NCBI GenBank assembly: GCA_045649025.1
Contig: JAZRPB010000008.1
Span: forward strand, 1 to 59,500
Source of the DNA: Ornithomonoglobus_A sp045649025
GTDB taxonomy: Bacteria; Bacillota; Clostridia; UBA1381
Reading direction: 5' to 3'
DNA: 59,500 nt
Positions 33,175-42,253 of the stretch are shown piece after piece; positions within the stretch are counted from its first letter, which is position 1; the number at the start of each line of letters is the position of its first letter. The notes under the pieces are model-generated. The model did no database searches and was not told the origin of the DNA. It saw nothing but the letters and a program-made list of their open reading frames with translations. The position numbers were made by a program, and so were the translations under genes.

Positions 33175-33248
33175 CGGGATGTAGCGCAGTTTGGTAGCGC
33201 ATCTGGTTTGGGACCAGAGGGCCGCAGGTTCGAATCCTGTCATCCCGA
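33175..33248 (+). tRNA. tRNA-Pro(TGG)
   Basis: Acceptor CGGGATG with CATCCCG, anticodon arm CTGGT-TTGGGAC-CAG with TGG, T-loop TTCGAAT. CCA is not encoded. Confidence 0.95.
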
Positions 33249-33266
33249 CTTTCCAAATTTAAATAT

Positions 33267-33339
33267 GGGAGTTTAGCTCAGCTGGGAGAGCGTCTGCCTT
33301 ACAAGCAGGATGTCACAGGTTCGAGCCCTGTAACTCCCA
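33267..33339 (+). tRNA. tRNA-Val(TAC)
   Basis: Acceptor GGGAGTT with AACTCCC, anticodon arm CTGCC-TTACAA-GCAG with TAC, T-loop TTCGAGC. CCA is not encoded. Confidence 0.95.
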
Positions 33340-33351
33340 TCTCAACAATAT

Positions 33352-33427
33352 GCTGGTGTAGCTCAATTGGTAGAGCAGCTGATTTGTAATCAGCAGGTCG
33401 CGGGTTCGAGTCCCATCACCAGCTCCA
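33352..33427 (+). tRNA. tRNA-Thr(TGT)
   Basis: Acceptor GCTGGTG with CACCAGC, anticodon arm CTGAT-TTGTAA-TCAG with TGT, T-loop TTCGAGT. CCA is encoded at 33425-33427. Confidence 0.95.
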
Positions 33428-33431
33428 CAAA

Positions 33432-33455
33432 CAGGGTAAGCTTATTGCTTACCCT
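33432..33455 (+). other. Hairpin between tRNA-Thr and tRNA-Tyr
   Basis: AGGGTAAGC and GCTTACCCT pair around a TTATT loop. There is no T-run, so a processing signal is more likely than termination. Confidence 0.5.
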
Positions 33456-33462
33456 TACATAT

Positions 33463-33547
33463 GGGAGAGTTCCCGAGTGGCCAAAGGGGGCAGACTGTAA
33501 ATCTGTTAGCTACGCTTTCAGTGGTTCGAATCCACTCTCTCCCACCA
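33463..33547 (+). tRNA. tRNA-Tyr(GTA)
   Basis: Class II tRNA with a long variable arm. Acceptor GGGAGAG with CTCTCCC, anticodon GTA in AGACTGTAAATCT, T-loop TTCGAAT. CCA is encoded at 33545-33547. Confidence 0.95.
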
Positions 33548-33579
33548 AAAATCCGTACACAAGGTGTACGGATTTTTTT
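33548..33579 (+). terminator. Terminator of the tRNA cluster
   Basis: AAATCCGTACAC and GTGTACGGATTT pair around AAG, followed by T-run. Confidence 0.92.
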
Positions 33580-33701
33580 CTTATTAAATATTCTCTATTT
33601 ACTTTCCCTTAAAAAGCTATATCATTTTTTTGGAGGGAATAAGTAATATCCAACTTTAAAGAAGTGCCATTCAAGTTTACATCTCCACATTTTATAAACA
33701 C

Positions 33702-34490
33702 TCATTGACTCCTTCCTCTTCTTTGCAAAATCACAAAGAATACTGCTCCCAAAATCACACCAACAAGTGCAACAATCTGCGATATTCCAAGCACATTTGG
33801 TATTGCATACAGAATATATTTAGTGTCCCTCATACCTTCAAGGAATAATCTGCCGAGTGAATACCAGAAAACGTAAAAGCACGCAACCTGACCATCCGCT
33901 TTTTTTGTGTCCCTATAAAGCACAAGTATTATAAAGCCCAATGTATTCCACAATGTTTCGTACAGAAACAGCGGATGAACTGGAGCCCCTCCATTAATAG
34001 ACATTCCCCACAACAGCGAGGTTTCTCTGCCATATACCTCGGCATTTACAAAGTTACCAAATCTGCCTATTGCCTGACCTATAAACAATCCCCCAACGCA
34101 TACATCAAAGGTATTAAGTACATTAAGCTTTTTTATTTTGCAATAGGTAAATGCCGTTAAAAATGCCGCTATAATTCCTCCGTATATTGCTAGTCCGCCA
34201 TTCCATATTTTAAATATATCCCAGAAGGTTTGCATTTCATCAAGTGCAAATAACACATAGTAGAGTCTTGCACCAATAATACCGAATATTAAACCATATA
34301 GAGCAATATCCCATACTGTGTCTTTTTCTACTCCCCTCTTTTCACACGAGGTATACACAAACAAAAATCCAAGAAAAAAGCCTGTTAAAATTATAATTGC
34401 ATACCAGAATACTTCTTTAGAGCCTATCATAAAGGCAACAGGGTCTATATTAAGCTCAATACCAAGCTTTGGAAACGATATATTATGCAT
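33702..34490 (-). CDS. lgt: Prolipoprotein diacylglyceryl transferase
   Basis: This 262-aa membrane enzyme transfers diacylglycerol from phosphatidylglycerol to the lipobox cysteine of prelipoproteins such as the LivK homologue in this window. Seven hydrophobic helices are visible. The Lgt signature GRFGNFVNAEVYGRET, an upstream GGLAIYGGIIAA and the catalytic His region PVHPLFLYETLWN are conserved. It begins immediately after the tex stop, so the two are co-transcribed. No clear terminator follows. Confidence 0.96.
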   Translation of the reverse strand: MHNISFPKLGIELNIDPVAFMIGSKEVFWYAIIILTGFFLGFLFVYTSCEKRGVEKDTVWDIALYGLIFGIIGARLYYVLFALDEMQTFWDIFKIWNGGLAIYGGIIAAFLTAFTYCKIKKLNVLNTFDVCVGGLFIGQAIGRFGNFVNAEVYGRETSLLWGMSINGGAPVHPLFLYETLWNTLGFIILVLYRDTKKADGQVACFYVFWYSLGRLFLEGMRDTKYILYAIPNVLGISQIVALVGVILGAVFFVILQRRGRSQ

Positions 34491-36656
34491 TTACCTTGCC
34501 TCCCTTATAGACAGCGATATTCTATGCTTTTTAACATCCACATCAAGCACCTTAACGTTAACTACATCGCCGACACTTAATACCTCGGTTGGATGCTTTA
34601 TATACTTATCGCAAATCTGCGAAATGTGAACAAGTCCGTCCTGATGAACTCCAATATCCACAAACGCACCAAAATCTATAACATTTCTTACAGTGCCCTG
34701 CATAATCATACCTTCCTTTAAATCTTCCATAGAAAGCACATCACTGCGTAATACGGGTTGGTCTAACTCTTCACGAGGATCTCTGCCTTTTTTTAGTAAG
34801 CTGTCTGCAATGTCTACAATAGTCAGTGCACCAATACCAAGCTTATCACAAAGCTCGTTTGTTTTATATGAGCCAAGCCTCGTTTTTATGTCCCCAATAT
34901 TGCCCTCTGCAACATCCTTTTCACTGTAGCCTAAAATATCCAAAAGCTGTTTTGTAGCCTCGTAGCTTTCAGGGTGAACGGAGGTGTTATCGAGCACATT
35001 TGAGCCGTCTGAAATCCTTAAAAAGCCTGCACATTGCTCAAAAGCCTTTTGACCAAGCTTTGGCACTTTTAAAAGGTCTTTTCTTGAATTAAAACGTCCG
35101 TTCTCTTCACGATACGTTGTAATATTTTTTGCAACTGTTTTGTTTACGCCTGCAACATATGATAACAATGACGGTGACGCAGTGTTTAAATCAACACCAA
35201 CACTGTTTACACACGCCTCCACAACGCCGCCAAGTGCTTCGCCAAGTCGTTTTTGATTCATATCGTGCTGATACTGTCCCACACCTATTGATTTAGGGTC
35301 AATCTTAACAAGCTCTGCAAGAGGGTCTTGCAAACGCCTTGCAATAGAAACTGCACTTCTTAAGGCAACGTCATAATCGGGAAATTCCTCACTTGCCAAT
35401 TTTGATGCACTGTACACCGAAGCACCAGCCTCATTTGTTATAACATAATATACCTTACGGTCTATTTCCTTTAATAAATCACTTATAAATATTTCACTTT
35501 CCTTTGAAGCAGTACCGTTTCCTATTGAAACAATTTCAACATTATGACGCTCTATCATTGCTTTTATAATTTTCTTTGCCTTGTCCTTATCATGATTTGG
35601 TAAGGTGAAATATCCTATTCCTGTATCAAGAACTCTGCCTGTTTCATCCACAACTGCTATCTTACAGCCTGTGCGATATCCAGGGTCAAGACCTAAAACC
35701 ACTCTGCCCTTTATTGGCGGTTGCAATAAAAGTCCCGAAAGATTTTTATTGAACACCTTAATGGACGCCTCTTGTGCCTCCTCGGTAAGCATTGCACGAA
35801 TTTCCGTTTCAATTGATGGTGCTATAAGGCGCTTATAGCTGTCCCGCACCGCCTCCTCCACATATTGCGAAGCATCGGTCGGCTTTTTTGACACTGTTTT
35901 TTTATAAAGATAATTGTGTATAATATCAGGCTCCATTTCAAATTTAACACTTAAAAAGCCTTCCTTTTCACCTCGGTTAATTGCTAAAATCTGATGATTT
36001 GCCAATTTTGAAAGAGGCTGCGAAAATTCGTAGTACAGACTGTATACACTATCCTCTTCACTATCGCCCTTTGTTACCATAATTGCATTTTTAAGTGTTT
36101 TTTCACGTATTGCCTTTCTAAATTCCGCATTATCGCTTATTCTTTCAGCAATTATATCCATAGCACCCATAATTGCATCTTCAGTTGTTTCAACACCTTT
36201 TTCAACATCGATATACATAAGTGCTTCACTTTCAATGATGTTTGTACTCTCCTCTTGTGCTTCTATTAAATCTGCAAGCGGCTCCAAACCCTTTTCCTTT
36301 GCAATGGTTGCGCGTGTTCTTCTCTTTGGTCTGAAAGGTCGGTAAATATCTTCCAATTCTGCAAGAGTATTAGCCTCCTCTATTGCCTTTGCAATTTCTT
36401 CGGTTAAATTCCCCTGCTCATCTATAAGGCGGTTGATTTCTTCCTTTTTATCTTCTAATCCTCTTAAATATGTAAGTCTGTCGTAAAAATCACGGAGCAC
36501 CTCGTCGCTTAATGCACCTGTTTTTTCCTTTCGGTATCTGGCAATAAAAGGAATAGTGTTGCCCTCATCAATAAGAGAAATAACACTCTCGACCTGCCAC
36601 TCCTCAATTGAAAATTCTTTTGTCAAAATCTGTTTTATCTTGTCTGTTTTTGGCAT
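34491..36656 (-). CDS. tex: Tex-family RNA-binding transcription accessory protein
   Basis: This 721-aa cytosolic nucleic-acid-binding protein has an N-terminal Tex helical domain (VESVISLIDEGNTIPFIARYRKEKTG). An RNase H-like YqgF domain follows, with LGLDPGYRTGCKIAVVD at about residue 325, then helix-hairpin-helix repeats (LNTASPSLLSYVAGV) and a C-terminal S1 domain (GTVRNVIDFGAFVDIGVHQDGLVHISQ). It is associated with transcription and RNA binding; precise function is unsettled. GGGAGG precedes the ATG. lgt follows without a gap. Confidence 0.96.
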   Translation of the reverse strand: MPKTDKIKQILTKEFSIEEWQVESVISLIDEGNTIPFIARYRKEKTGALSDEVLRDFYDRLTYLRGLEDKKEEINRLIDEQGNLTEEIAKAIEEANTLAELEDIYRPFRPKRRTRATIAKEKGLEPLADLIEAQEESTNIIESEALMYIDVEKGVETTEDAIMGAMDIIAERISDNAEFRKAIREKTLKNAIMVTKGDSEEDSVYSLYYEFSQPLSKLANHQILAINRGEKEGFLSVKFEMEPDIIHNYLYKKTVSKKPTDASQYVEEAVRDSYKRLIAPSIETEIRAMLTEEAQEASIKVFNKNLSGLLLQPPIKGRVVLGLDPGYRTGCKIAVVDETGRVLDTGIGYFTLPNHDKDKAKKIIKAMIERHNVEIVSIGNGTASKESEIFISDLLKEIDRKVYYVITNEAGASVYSASKLASEEFPDYDVALRSAVSIARRLQDPLAELVKIDPKSIGVGQYQHDMNQKRLGEALGGVVEACVNSVGVDLNTASPSLLSYVAGVNKTVAKNITTYREENGRFNSRKDLLKVPKLGQKAFEQCAGFLRISDGSNVLDNTSVHPESYEATKQLLDILGYSEKDVAEGNIGDIKTRLGSYKTNELCDKLGIGALTIVDIADSLLKKGRDPREELDQPVLRSDVLSMEDLKEGMIMQGTVRNVIDFGAFVDIGVHQDGLVHISQICDKYIKHPTEVLSVGDVVNVKVLDVDVKKHRISLSIREAR

Positions 36657-36734
36657 ATGTGCAAACCTCCCAAAAGTTACGTAATTAAAAATAAAAATTT
36701 GTAACTCCTTTGTAAAATTTTTTTTAAAAAACTA

Positions 36735-36763
36735 TTCACAAATCGCAAAATATGTGGTACAAT
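36735..36763 (+). promoter_or_regulatory. Promoter P1 upstream of rsmH, overlapping a divergent -10 for tex
   Basis: TTCACA (36735-36740), 17-bp spacer ending TGTGG, TACAAT (36758-36763). Nine bases on, the minus strand reads TGTGGTATAAA (36777-36767), a plausible extended -10 for tex. The two form an inverted repeat, TGTGGTA and TACCACA. Confidence 0.6.
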
Positions 36764-36769
36764 ATATTT

Positions 36770-36897
36770 ATACCACAATATGTTGTGTATTGTGTGCAGA
36801 AATTCACACAAAATCCACAATTTGCTATAACATCATTATAACCTATTTTTAACAACTTTACAAGAGAAAAGTTAAATTTTTTAGAAATAGGTTTTTT
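36770..36897 (+). ncRNA. Candidate small RNA or attenuated leader ahead of the cell wall cluster
   Basis: The stretch runs from the expected P1 start to a T6 tract. A TTGTGTG/CACACAA hairpin (36790-36811) is followed by a larger stem AACCTATTT (36840-36848) with AAATAGGTT (36885-36893) and T-run to 36897. A second promoter lies downstream, so the P1 transcript may end here as an RNA of about 130 nt. No open frame with a ribosome binding site is evident. Confidence 0.4.
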
Positions 36898-36933
36898 GCG
36901 AGCGTTTTGATACTTCAAAATGGTGTTTTTCGC

Positions 36934-36962
36934 TTGCAATTTAATTTTTTTTGATGTAGAAT
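36934..36962 (+). promoter_or_regulatory. Promoter P2 of the rsmH-murG cluster
   Basis: TTGCAA (36934-36939), 17-bp spacer ending TGATG, TAGAAT (36957-36962), about 40 bases before the rsmH ATG. Confidence 0.6.
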
Positions 36963-37001
36963 AAAACTGTAATTTACTACTTACGGAGTGTATTCTTAAC
37001 T

Positions 37002-37934
37002 ATGGAATTTAAGCATATATCAGTCTTATTTGACGAAAGCATAGCAGCTCTTAATATTGAGAGCAATAAAACATATGTAGACGGCACTCTTGGCGGTGGT
37101 GGCCACACAGAGGGCATTTTAAAAGCAAATAGCAATTGCTCTGTTATAGGTATAGACCAGGATATTGAGGCAATTGCCGCAGCAAGTAAAAGACTTAACC
37201 CGTTTGGCAGCAGAATTACGATTGTGAACAACAACTTTTGTGAGATAAAAGATATTTTAAATAAACTTGGAAAAGAAAAAATAGACGGTGCAGTTCTTGA
37301 TTTGGGTGTTAGCTCATATCAATTGGATAATGCCCAAAGGGGCTTTTCATATATGCAGGACGCACCGTTGGATATGAGAATGGACAAGTCTAAACCGTTA
37401 AGTGCGTATGATGTTGTAAACACATACTCCCTTGAGGAGCTTACACGTATCTTTTACGAGTACGGCGAGGAAAAGTGGTCTAAAAGAATAGCACAGTTTA
37501 TTGTGGACAAGCGAGAAGCAGCACCGTTAAAAACAACCTTTGAGCTTGTGGATATAATAAAAGCGGCTATTCCAAAGGGAGCACGTTTAGATGGCGGACA
37601 TCCCGCAAAGCGTGTTTTTCAGGCAATACGCATCGAGGTCAATAACGAGCTTGGCATATTAAAGCAGGCAATTGAAGATTTCGTTGATTGTTTAAGTGGT
37701 GGCGGCAGACTTGCAATAATAACCTTCCATTCCCTTGAAGACAGAATAGTAAAGCAGACATTTGCAGGTCTTGCAAACGGATGTGAGTGTCCCAAAAGCT
37801 TTCCCGTATGTGTGTGCGGAAAGAAAAGCACGGTTAAGCTTATAACAAGAAAGCCCATACTCCCATCCAACAAAGAGCTTGAATATAATTCACGCTCAAA
37901 AAGTGCAAAATTAAGAGTAATAGAAAAATTGTAG
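37002..37934 (+). CDS. rsmH: 16S rRNA m4C1402 methyltransferase RsmH
   Basis: This 310-aa SAM-dependent methyltransferase modifies C1402 of 16S rRNA. The N-terminus HISVLFDESIAAL, the SAM loop YVDGTLGGGGHTEGIL, GAVLDLGVSSYQLD and RVFQAIRIEVNNEL are diagnostic. It starts the division and cell wall cluster. The usual upstream neighbour mraZ is missing; a 345-bp non-coding region with two promoters takes its place. The ribosome binding site is GGAG about 12 bases upstream. Confidence 0.97.
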   Translation: MEFKHISVLFDESIAALNIESNKTYVDGTLGGGGHTEGILKANSNCSVIGIDQDIEAIAAASKRLNPFGSRITIVNNNFCEIKDILNKLGKEKIDGAVLDLGVSSYQLDNAQRGFSYMQDAPLDMRMDKSKPLSAYDVVNTYSLEELTRIFYEYGEEKWSKRIAQFIVDKREAAPLKTTFELVDIIKAAIPKGARLDGGHPAKRVFQAIRIEVNNELGILKQAIEDFVDCLSGGGRLAIITFHSLEDRIVKQTFAGLANGCECPKSFPVCVCGKKSTVKLITRKPILPSNKELEYNSRSKSAKLRVIEKL

Positions 37935-37953
37935 TGAAAAATAGGTGAATAAT

Positions 37954-38442
37954 TTGGCATATGGAAATTTGGCATACAAGCATGAGTATGACCACGAAGA
38001 ATATACACAATTAAATACTACATATGATAACAAGCCTTTAAGACAACCGCAACTACATCGCAGCAAAAGGTGTGCAATCTACATTGCACGTATTGCTGCT
38101 GTGGCACTTTCGGCTGCTTTTATGGTATCTACGTTTATTTCTGTACACGACACAAAGCTTGTTGTATCTAATCTGACTGCAGAGCTTGAGGCAGCAGAGG
38201 CTATCACAAATCAAAAGGCTTTTGATTTGGAGCATAGCTATAACCTTACTGAAATTGAGGAGGAGGCAACCTCCAGATTGGGTATGCAGCGTCCCGAGAG
38301 CTATCAGTATGTGTATGTAAACGTTAAACAACAAGACACAACCGAAAAAACCGCAAAGAACGAGGAGGGTGCAATAAAGCACTTTGGCGAGATGCTATCG
38401 TCATTTTTCGGTAATATAGTAGACTTTTTCAGCATAAAATAA
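37954..38442 (+). CDS. ftsL: FtsL-like septum protein
   Basis: This small bitopic protein of 162 aa has a cytoplasmic N-terminus, one membrane helix (about residues 45-65, YIARIAAVALSAAFMVSTFI) and a periplasm-side coiled coil. A heptad-like stretch LVVSNLTAELEAAEAITNQ and the FtsL-type EEATSRLGMQRP motif follow. Position between rsmH and the PBP gene supports FtsL. It scaffolds the septal synthase with DivIC. The TTG at 37954 has AGGTGA 6 bases upstream; a GTG at 37945 would lack one. Confidence 0.82.
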   Translation: MAYGNLAYKHEYDHEEYTQLNTTYDNKPLRQPQLHRSKRCAIYIARIAAVALSAAFMVSTFISVHDTKLVVSNLTAELEAAEAITNQKAFDLEHSYNLTEIEEEATSRLGMQRPESYQYVYVNVKQQDTTEKTAKNEEGAIKHFGEMLSSFFGNIVDFFSIK

Positions 38443-38473
38443 CTATAAGGATTTGTATTATATCTTTTCGTTA

Positions 38474-38530
38474 TCCCACGATGAAAAAGATTTGATTTAC
38501 GATGTGGGAGGAAAGGCTTGGATGATTTAA
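38474..38530 (+). promoter_or_regulatory. Translation-control region before the PBP gene (hairpin plus start-stop)
   Basis: TCCCAC (38474-38479) can pair with GTGGGA (38504-38509), hiding the GGAGG at 38507-38511. GGAAAGG then precedes ATG-ATT-TAA (38522-38530), which is in frame with and directly abuts the TTG at 38531. Either a start-stop/re-initiation device or a nonsense change at codon 3 is possible. Confidence 0.55.
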
Positions 38531-40765
38531 TTGACTCCGTCACTTAACAGTATCAAAAAGAGAATTTTACCACTTGTGATTATTGTTGTTGTGTGTATGG
38601 CAGCATTAGTTTTAAGACTTGTTTATTGGCAGATAATACGTGGCGAAGAAATGAGTCAACGTGCAAAGGCACAACAAACAGGCAACAGCATAATAACAGC
38701 CTCACGTGGAGATATATATGACCGTAACGGAAAGGTGCTTGCTCAAAGCACATCAGTTGACACTTTAATTTGTAATCCAAACGATATAAAGAAGAATAAC
38801 AATGTTGAATATATTGTTAAAACTCTTTCACCAATATTAGATATGGATGAGAACAAATTAAGAAAATTAGTTACTCAAAACAGTAACTATCAGGTAATAA
38901 AAAAGAGAATATCAAACGAGGAAAGCAAGCAAATAAAATTGCTTATGGATTATGAACAAAACCCCCAAACATCCTCATTGCTCAATGGTCTGTATTTTGA
39001 GGACGACTCAAAGAGGTTTTATCCGTATGCTATTGCTCCGCATATTCTTGGCTTTACAGGGTATGATAATAACGGCTTGCAGGGCATAGAATTAACCTTT
39101 GATTCGGAACTTTCAGGAAAATCAGGCTCAATAGCTTCAAAAAGAACCGCTGGCGGAACAACGGTTGAAAAGGATCAGGAGGAATATCTGTTGGCCGCCG
39201 CAAAGGGTGCCGACGTTGTGCTCACAATTGATGAAACAATCCAGCACTTTTTAGAAAAGCATCTTGAGGAGGCTGTGGAGGAATACAATCTTAAAGAGGG
39301 TGCAGCAGGAATTGTTATGAATCCCAAAACAGGCGAAATTCTTGCAATGTCTACAAAGCCCGACTTCGATGCAAATAATCCATATAATGTGGATGCTTTT
39401 AGCGAATACATAATGCAGTTTGAAACACCATCTGCAGAGGATAGCGAAGAAGAGGAAGATGAAGATAAGAAGCTTTATAATCTTCAAAACAAAATGTGGC
39501 GTAATAAGGCGATTTCCGATTCGTATGAGCCTGGCTCAACCTTTAAAATTATAACCGCTGCCGCTGCATTGGAAGAAAATGCGGTAAATAACGAATCCTC
39601 ATTCTACTGCCCAGGCTTTAGAGTTGTTGCCGACAGACATATAAGCTGTGCAAACAAGAACGGTCACGGAGCACAAAACTTTGAGCAAGCAGTTCAAAAC
39701 TCCTGTAACCCCGCCTTTATGGATTTAGGCATAAAGCTTGGCTCTAATAAATTTATGGAATATTTTACTGCATTTGGTCTATCAGAAAAGACAGATGTTG
39801 AACTTGTTGGTGAATCATCAAGTATATACTACAAAAACGGAATGAGTGAGGTTGACCTTGCAACAAGCGCATTCGGTCAGGGTATACAGGTTACTCCCAT
39901 CCAGCTTATAACCGCCATATCGGCAGTTATAAACGGCGGCGAGAGAATGAAGCCGCAAATTGTGAAGGAAATAAGAAACTCCAACGGAATATTAAAGAGC
40001 TACGAGCCGCAAATTGTTAATAGAGTAATTTCTAAGCAAACCTCCGACACAATGCGTACAATACTTGAAAAGGTTGTGTCATCGCCAAATGCCACAGGCA
40101 AAAATGCATACGTTAAGGGTTGTAGAATAGGCGGAAAAACAGGTACATCGGAAAAGGCTCCCCGTGGCTCCGATAAACGTATTGCATCCTTTGTGGGCTT
40201 TGCACCTGCAAATGACCCCGAAATCATTTGTCTTGTAATGCTCGACGAGCCACAGACAAATAACAAATACGGCGGAACAATTGCTGCTCCTCTTGTTGGT
40301 GAATTAATAGAGGATATTTTAAATTATCTTGGTGTTGAAAAACAATATAGTGCAGATGAAGAGCCGCTTGTTTTAGATACTGTACCTAATTTAATTGGTA
40401 CACACAGAAACGATGTTGGTGATGTATTTAAGCAAAACAGCTTGGATTATGTAATTAAAGGTAAGGGCGAGAAAGTAATTGAACAGATACCGCCCGAGGG
40501 TACAGTTATGAGAGAAGGCTCACTCGTTATTCTCTATACAGAAGAGCACGAGGAGGAATTTGTTACAGTGCCCGACTTTACTAATATTTCGGTTAACGAA
40601 GCAAGAGCTTCCTTAAAATCACTACACTTGAATTTTGAGGTTGCAGGTGCAGGTCATAGCGAAATATATTCAGCTTACGGGGTTAAGCAAAGCGTAGAGC
40701 CAGGTGAAAAGGTTCCAATTGGTACAGTTATTGGCGTGGAATTCCGACAAACAGCTCAAGATTAA
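38531..40765 (+). CDS. Class B penicillin-binding protein (FtsI/SpoVD-like) with two PASTA domains
   Basis: This 744-aa septal transpeptidase has a membrane helix (about residues 12-31), a PBP dimerisation domain with RGDIYDRNGKVLA, and a transpeptidase domain. The active-site motifs are S336-T-F-K339, S391-C-N393 and K536-T-G538. Two PASTA domains end the protein (about 612-675 and 680-742). A strongly acidic insert lies at 303-314 before the active serine. The open frame begins with TTG at 38531 but lacks a close ribosome binding site; the well-placed ATG at 38522 is cut off by an in-frame TAA. It may serve division or, like SpoVD, cortex synthesis. Confidence 0.9.
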   Translation: MTPSLNSIKKRILPLVIIVVVCMAALVLRLVYWQIIRGEEMSQRAKAQQTGNSIITASRGDIYDRNGKVLAQSTSVDTLICNPNDIKKNNNVEYIVKTLSPILDMDENKLRKLVTQNSNYQVIKKRISNEESKQIKLLMDYEQNPQTSSLLNGLYFEDDSKRFYPYAIAPHILGFTGYDNNGLQGIELTFDSELSGKSGSIASKRTAGGTTVEKDQEEYLLAAAKGADVVLTIDETIQHFLEKHLEEAVEEYNLKEGAAGIVMNPKTGEILAMSTKPDFDANNPYNVDAFSEYIMQFETPSAEDSEEEEDEDKKLYNLQNKMWRNKAISDSYEPGSTFKIITAAAALEENAVNNESSFYCPGFRVVADRHISCANKNGHGAQNFEQAVQNSCNPAFMDLGIKLGSNKFMEYFTAFGLSEKTDVELVGESSSIYYKNGMSEVDLATSAFGQGIQVTPIQLITAISAVINGGERMKPQIVKEIRNSNGILKSYEPQIVNRVISKQTSDTMRTILEKVVSSPNATGKNAYVKGCRIGGKTGTSEKAPRGSDKRIASFVGFAPANDPEIICLVMLDEPQTNNKYGGTIAAPLVGELIEDILNYLGVEKQYSADEEPLVLDTVPNLIGTHRNDVGDVFKQNSLDYVIKGKGEKVIEQIPPEGTVMREGSLVILYTEEHEEEFVTVPDFTNISVNEARASLKSLHLNFEVAGAGHSEIYSAYGVKQSVEPGEKVPIGTVIGVEFRQTAQD

Positions 40766-40784
40766 AATTTAAGGGGGACTTAAT

Positions 40785-42236
40785 ATGCTTGCCGACAAAC
40801 TTTTTGGTGATATCTGGTGTGGCAATTTTGATAATATAGATATAACAGGTATTGCATACGATTCAAGAGCTGTAATGGACGGTAACGTTTTCGTGTGTGT
40901 TAAGGGTTTTGAAACAGACGGACACAAATATGTGGACTCTGCTATAAAAAACGGTGCTTGTGTGATTGTTGCACAAGATAAAATAGACGTTGATGTTCCT
41001 GTTATATATGTTGAAAACACAAGACGTACACTTGCAGATTTAGCTTGCACATACTACGGTAATCCATCGGAGAAATTTAAGCTTATAGGCGTTACAGGCA
41101 CAAACGGCAAAACCACAACAACATACCTTATAAAGAGCATTCTTGAAGAGGCAGGTCTTTGTGTTGGTGTTATTGGCACAAATCAGAATATAATTGGCGA
41201 TAAGGTGCTTTTAACTCAAAGCACAACTCCAACCACGCCAAACTCACTGGAGCTTCAACAGCTATTTGCAGAAATGGCACAGAGCAATGCAGACTGCGTT
41301 GTTATGGAGGTTTCAAGCCATGCACTGGAGCTTGACAGAGTACGTGGCTGCAATTTTGATGTTGGTGTTTTTACAAACCTTACACAAGACCATCTTGATT
41401 TCCATAAAACTATGGAAAACTACAAGATGGCAAAGGCAAAGCTTTTTGATATATCAAAATGCGGCGTTGTTAATATAGATGATTTGGCAGGTGCCGATAT
41501 TGCAAAGGAAAAGAAATGCAACATACTCACAATCGGCACAGATAATGAATGTGCATTTAAGGCTTCAAACATTAAAATTTCTGCAAACGGTGTTGATTTT
41601 GACGTAGCATACAATAACAACACCTATCCTATGCATTTATGTATCCCCGGCAAATTTAGCGTATATAATGCAATGTGTGCAGCGGGTGCAGCATTGAGTA
41701 TAGGAATAGATATAGAAACTATAAGAAAAGGACTTAACAGTGCAGCAGGTGTTGTTGGCAGATTAGAAGTTGTAGCAACAGATACCGACTACACTGTAAT
41801 AATTGACTACGCTCACACACCCGACGGCTTGGAAAATATAATAAAAGCTGCAAAGGAGTTTGCACAGGGCAAGGTTATCACACTATTTGGTTGCGGCGGC
41901 GACCGTGATAACTCCAAGCGTTCGGTAATGGGTGAAATTGCAGGCACACTGTCTGATTACAGCATAATCACATCGGATAATCCGAGAACGGAAAACCCTC
42001 TTTCCATTATTGAAATGATTGAAAGCGGTATGAAGAAAACAAATGGCAAATATACAGTTATACCCGACAGACGTGAGGCTATTTTGTATGCACTGCAAAA
42101 TGCATCAAAGGATGATGTTATAATCCTTGCAGGAAAAGGACAGGAAACATATCAGATAATTGGAAAAGAAAAATTTGACTTTGATGAACGTGTTGTTGTT
42201 TATCAGTCGTTGAGAAAAATAAGAGAAGGAAAATAA
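40785..42236 (+). CDS. murE: UDP-MurNAc-L-Ala-D-Glu:meso-diaminopimelate ligase
   Basis: This 483-aa ligase adds the third residue to the peptidoglycan stem peptide. The three Mur-ligase domains are present: N-terminal with AYDSRAVMDGNVFVCVKG, the ATP loop GVTGTNGKTTTTY, and the C-terminal domain with DYAHTPDGLEN and DNPRTENP. DNPR is the selectivity motif for meso-diaminopimelate rather than lysine. AGGGGGA precedes the ATG. It follows the PBP gene by 19 bp and precedes murF after an 85-bp gap. Confidence 0.97.
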   Translation: MLADKLFGDIWCGNFDNIDITGIAYDSRAVMDGNVFVCVKGFETDGHKYVDSAIKNGACVIVAQDKIDVDVPVIYVENTRRTLADLACTYYGNPSEKFKLIGVTGTNGKTTTTYLIKSILEEAGLCVGVIGTNQNIIGDKVLLTQSTTPTTPNSLELQQLFAEMAQSNADCVVMEVSSHALELDRVRGCNFDVGVFTNLTQDHLDFHKTMENYKMAKAKLFDISKCGVVNIDDLAGADIAKEKKCNILTIGTDNECAFKASNIKISANGVDFDVAYNNNTYPMHLCIPGKFSVYNAMCAAGAALSIGIDIETIRKGLNSAAGVVGRLEVVATDTDYTVIIDYAHTPDGLENIIKAAKEFAQGKVITLFGCGGDRDNSKRSVMGEIAGTLSDYSIITSDNPRTENPLSIIEMIESGMKKTNGKYTVIPDRREAILYALQNASKDDVIILAGKGQETYQIIGKEKFDFDERVVVYQSLRKIREGK

Positions 42237-42253
42237 TCCTTTTAGTAAACCAC

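Noticed and set aside
33367..33612. Open frames overlapping tRNA-Thr and tRNA-Tyr
   Set aside because: They translate through certain tRNA genes and the terminator, a known annotation artefact.
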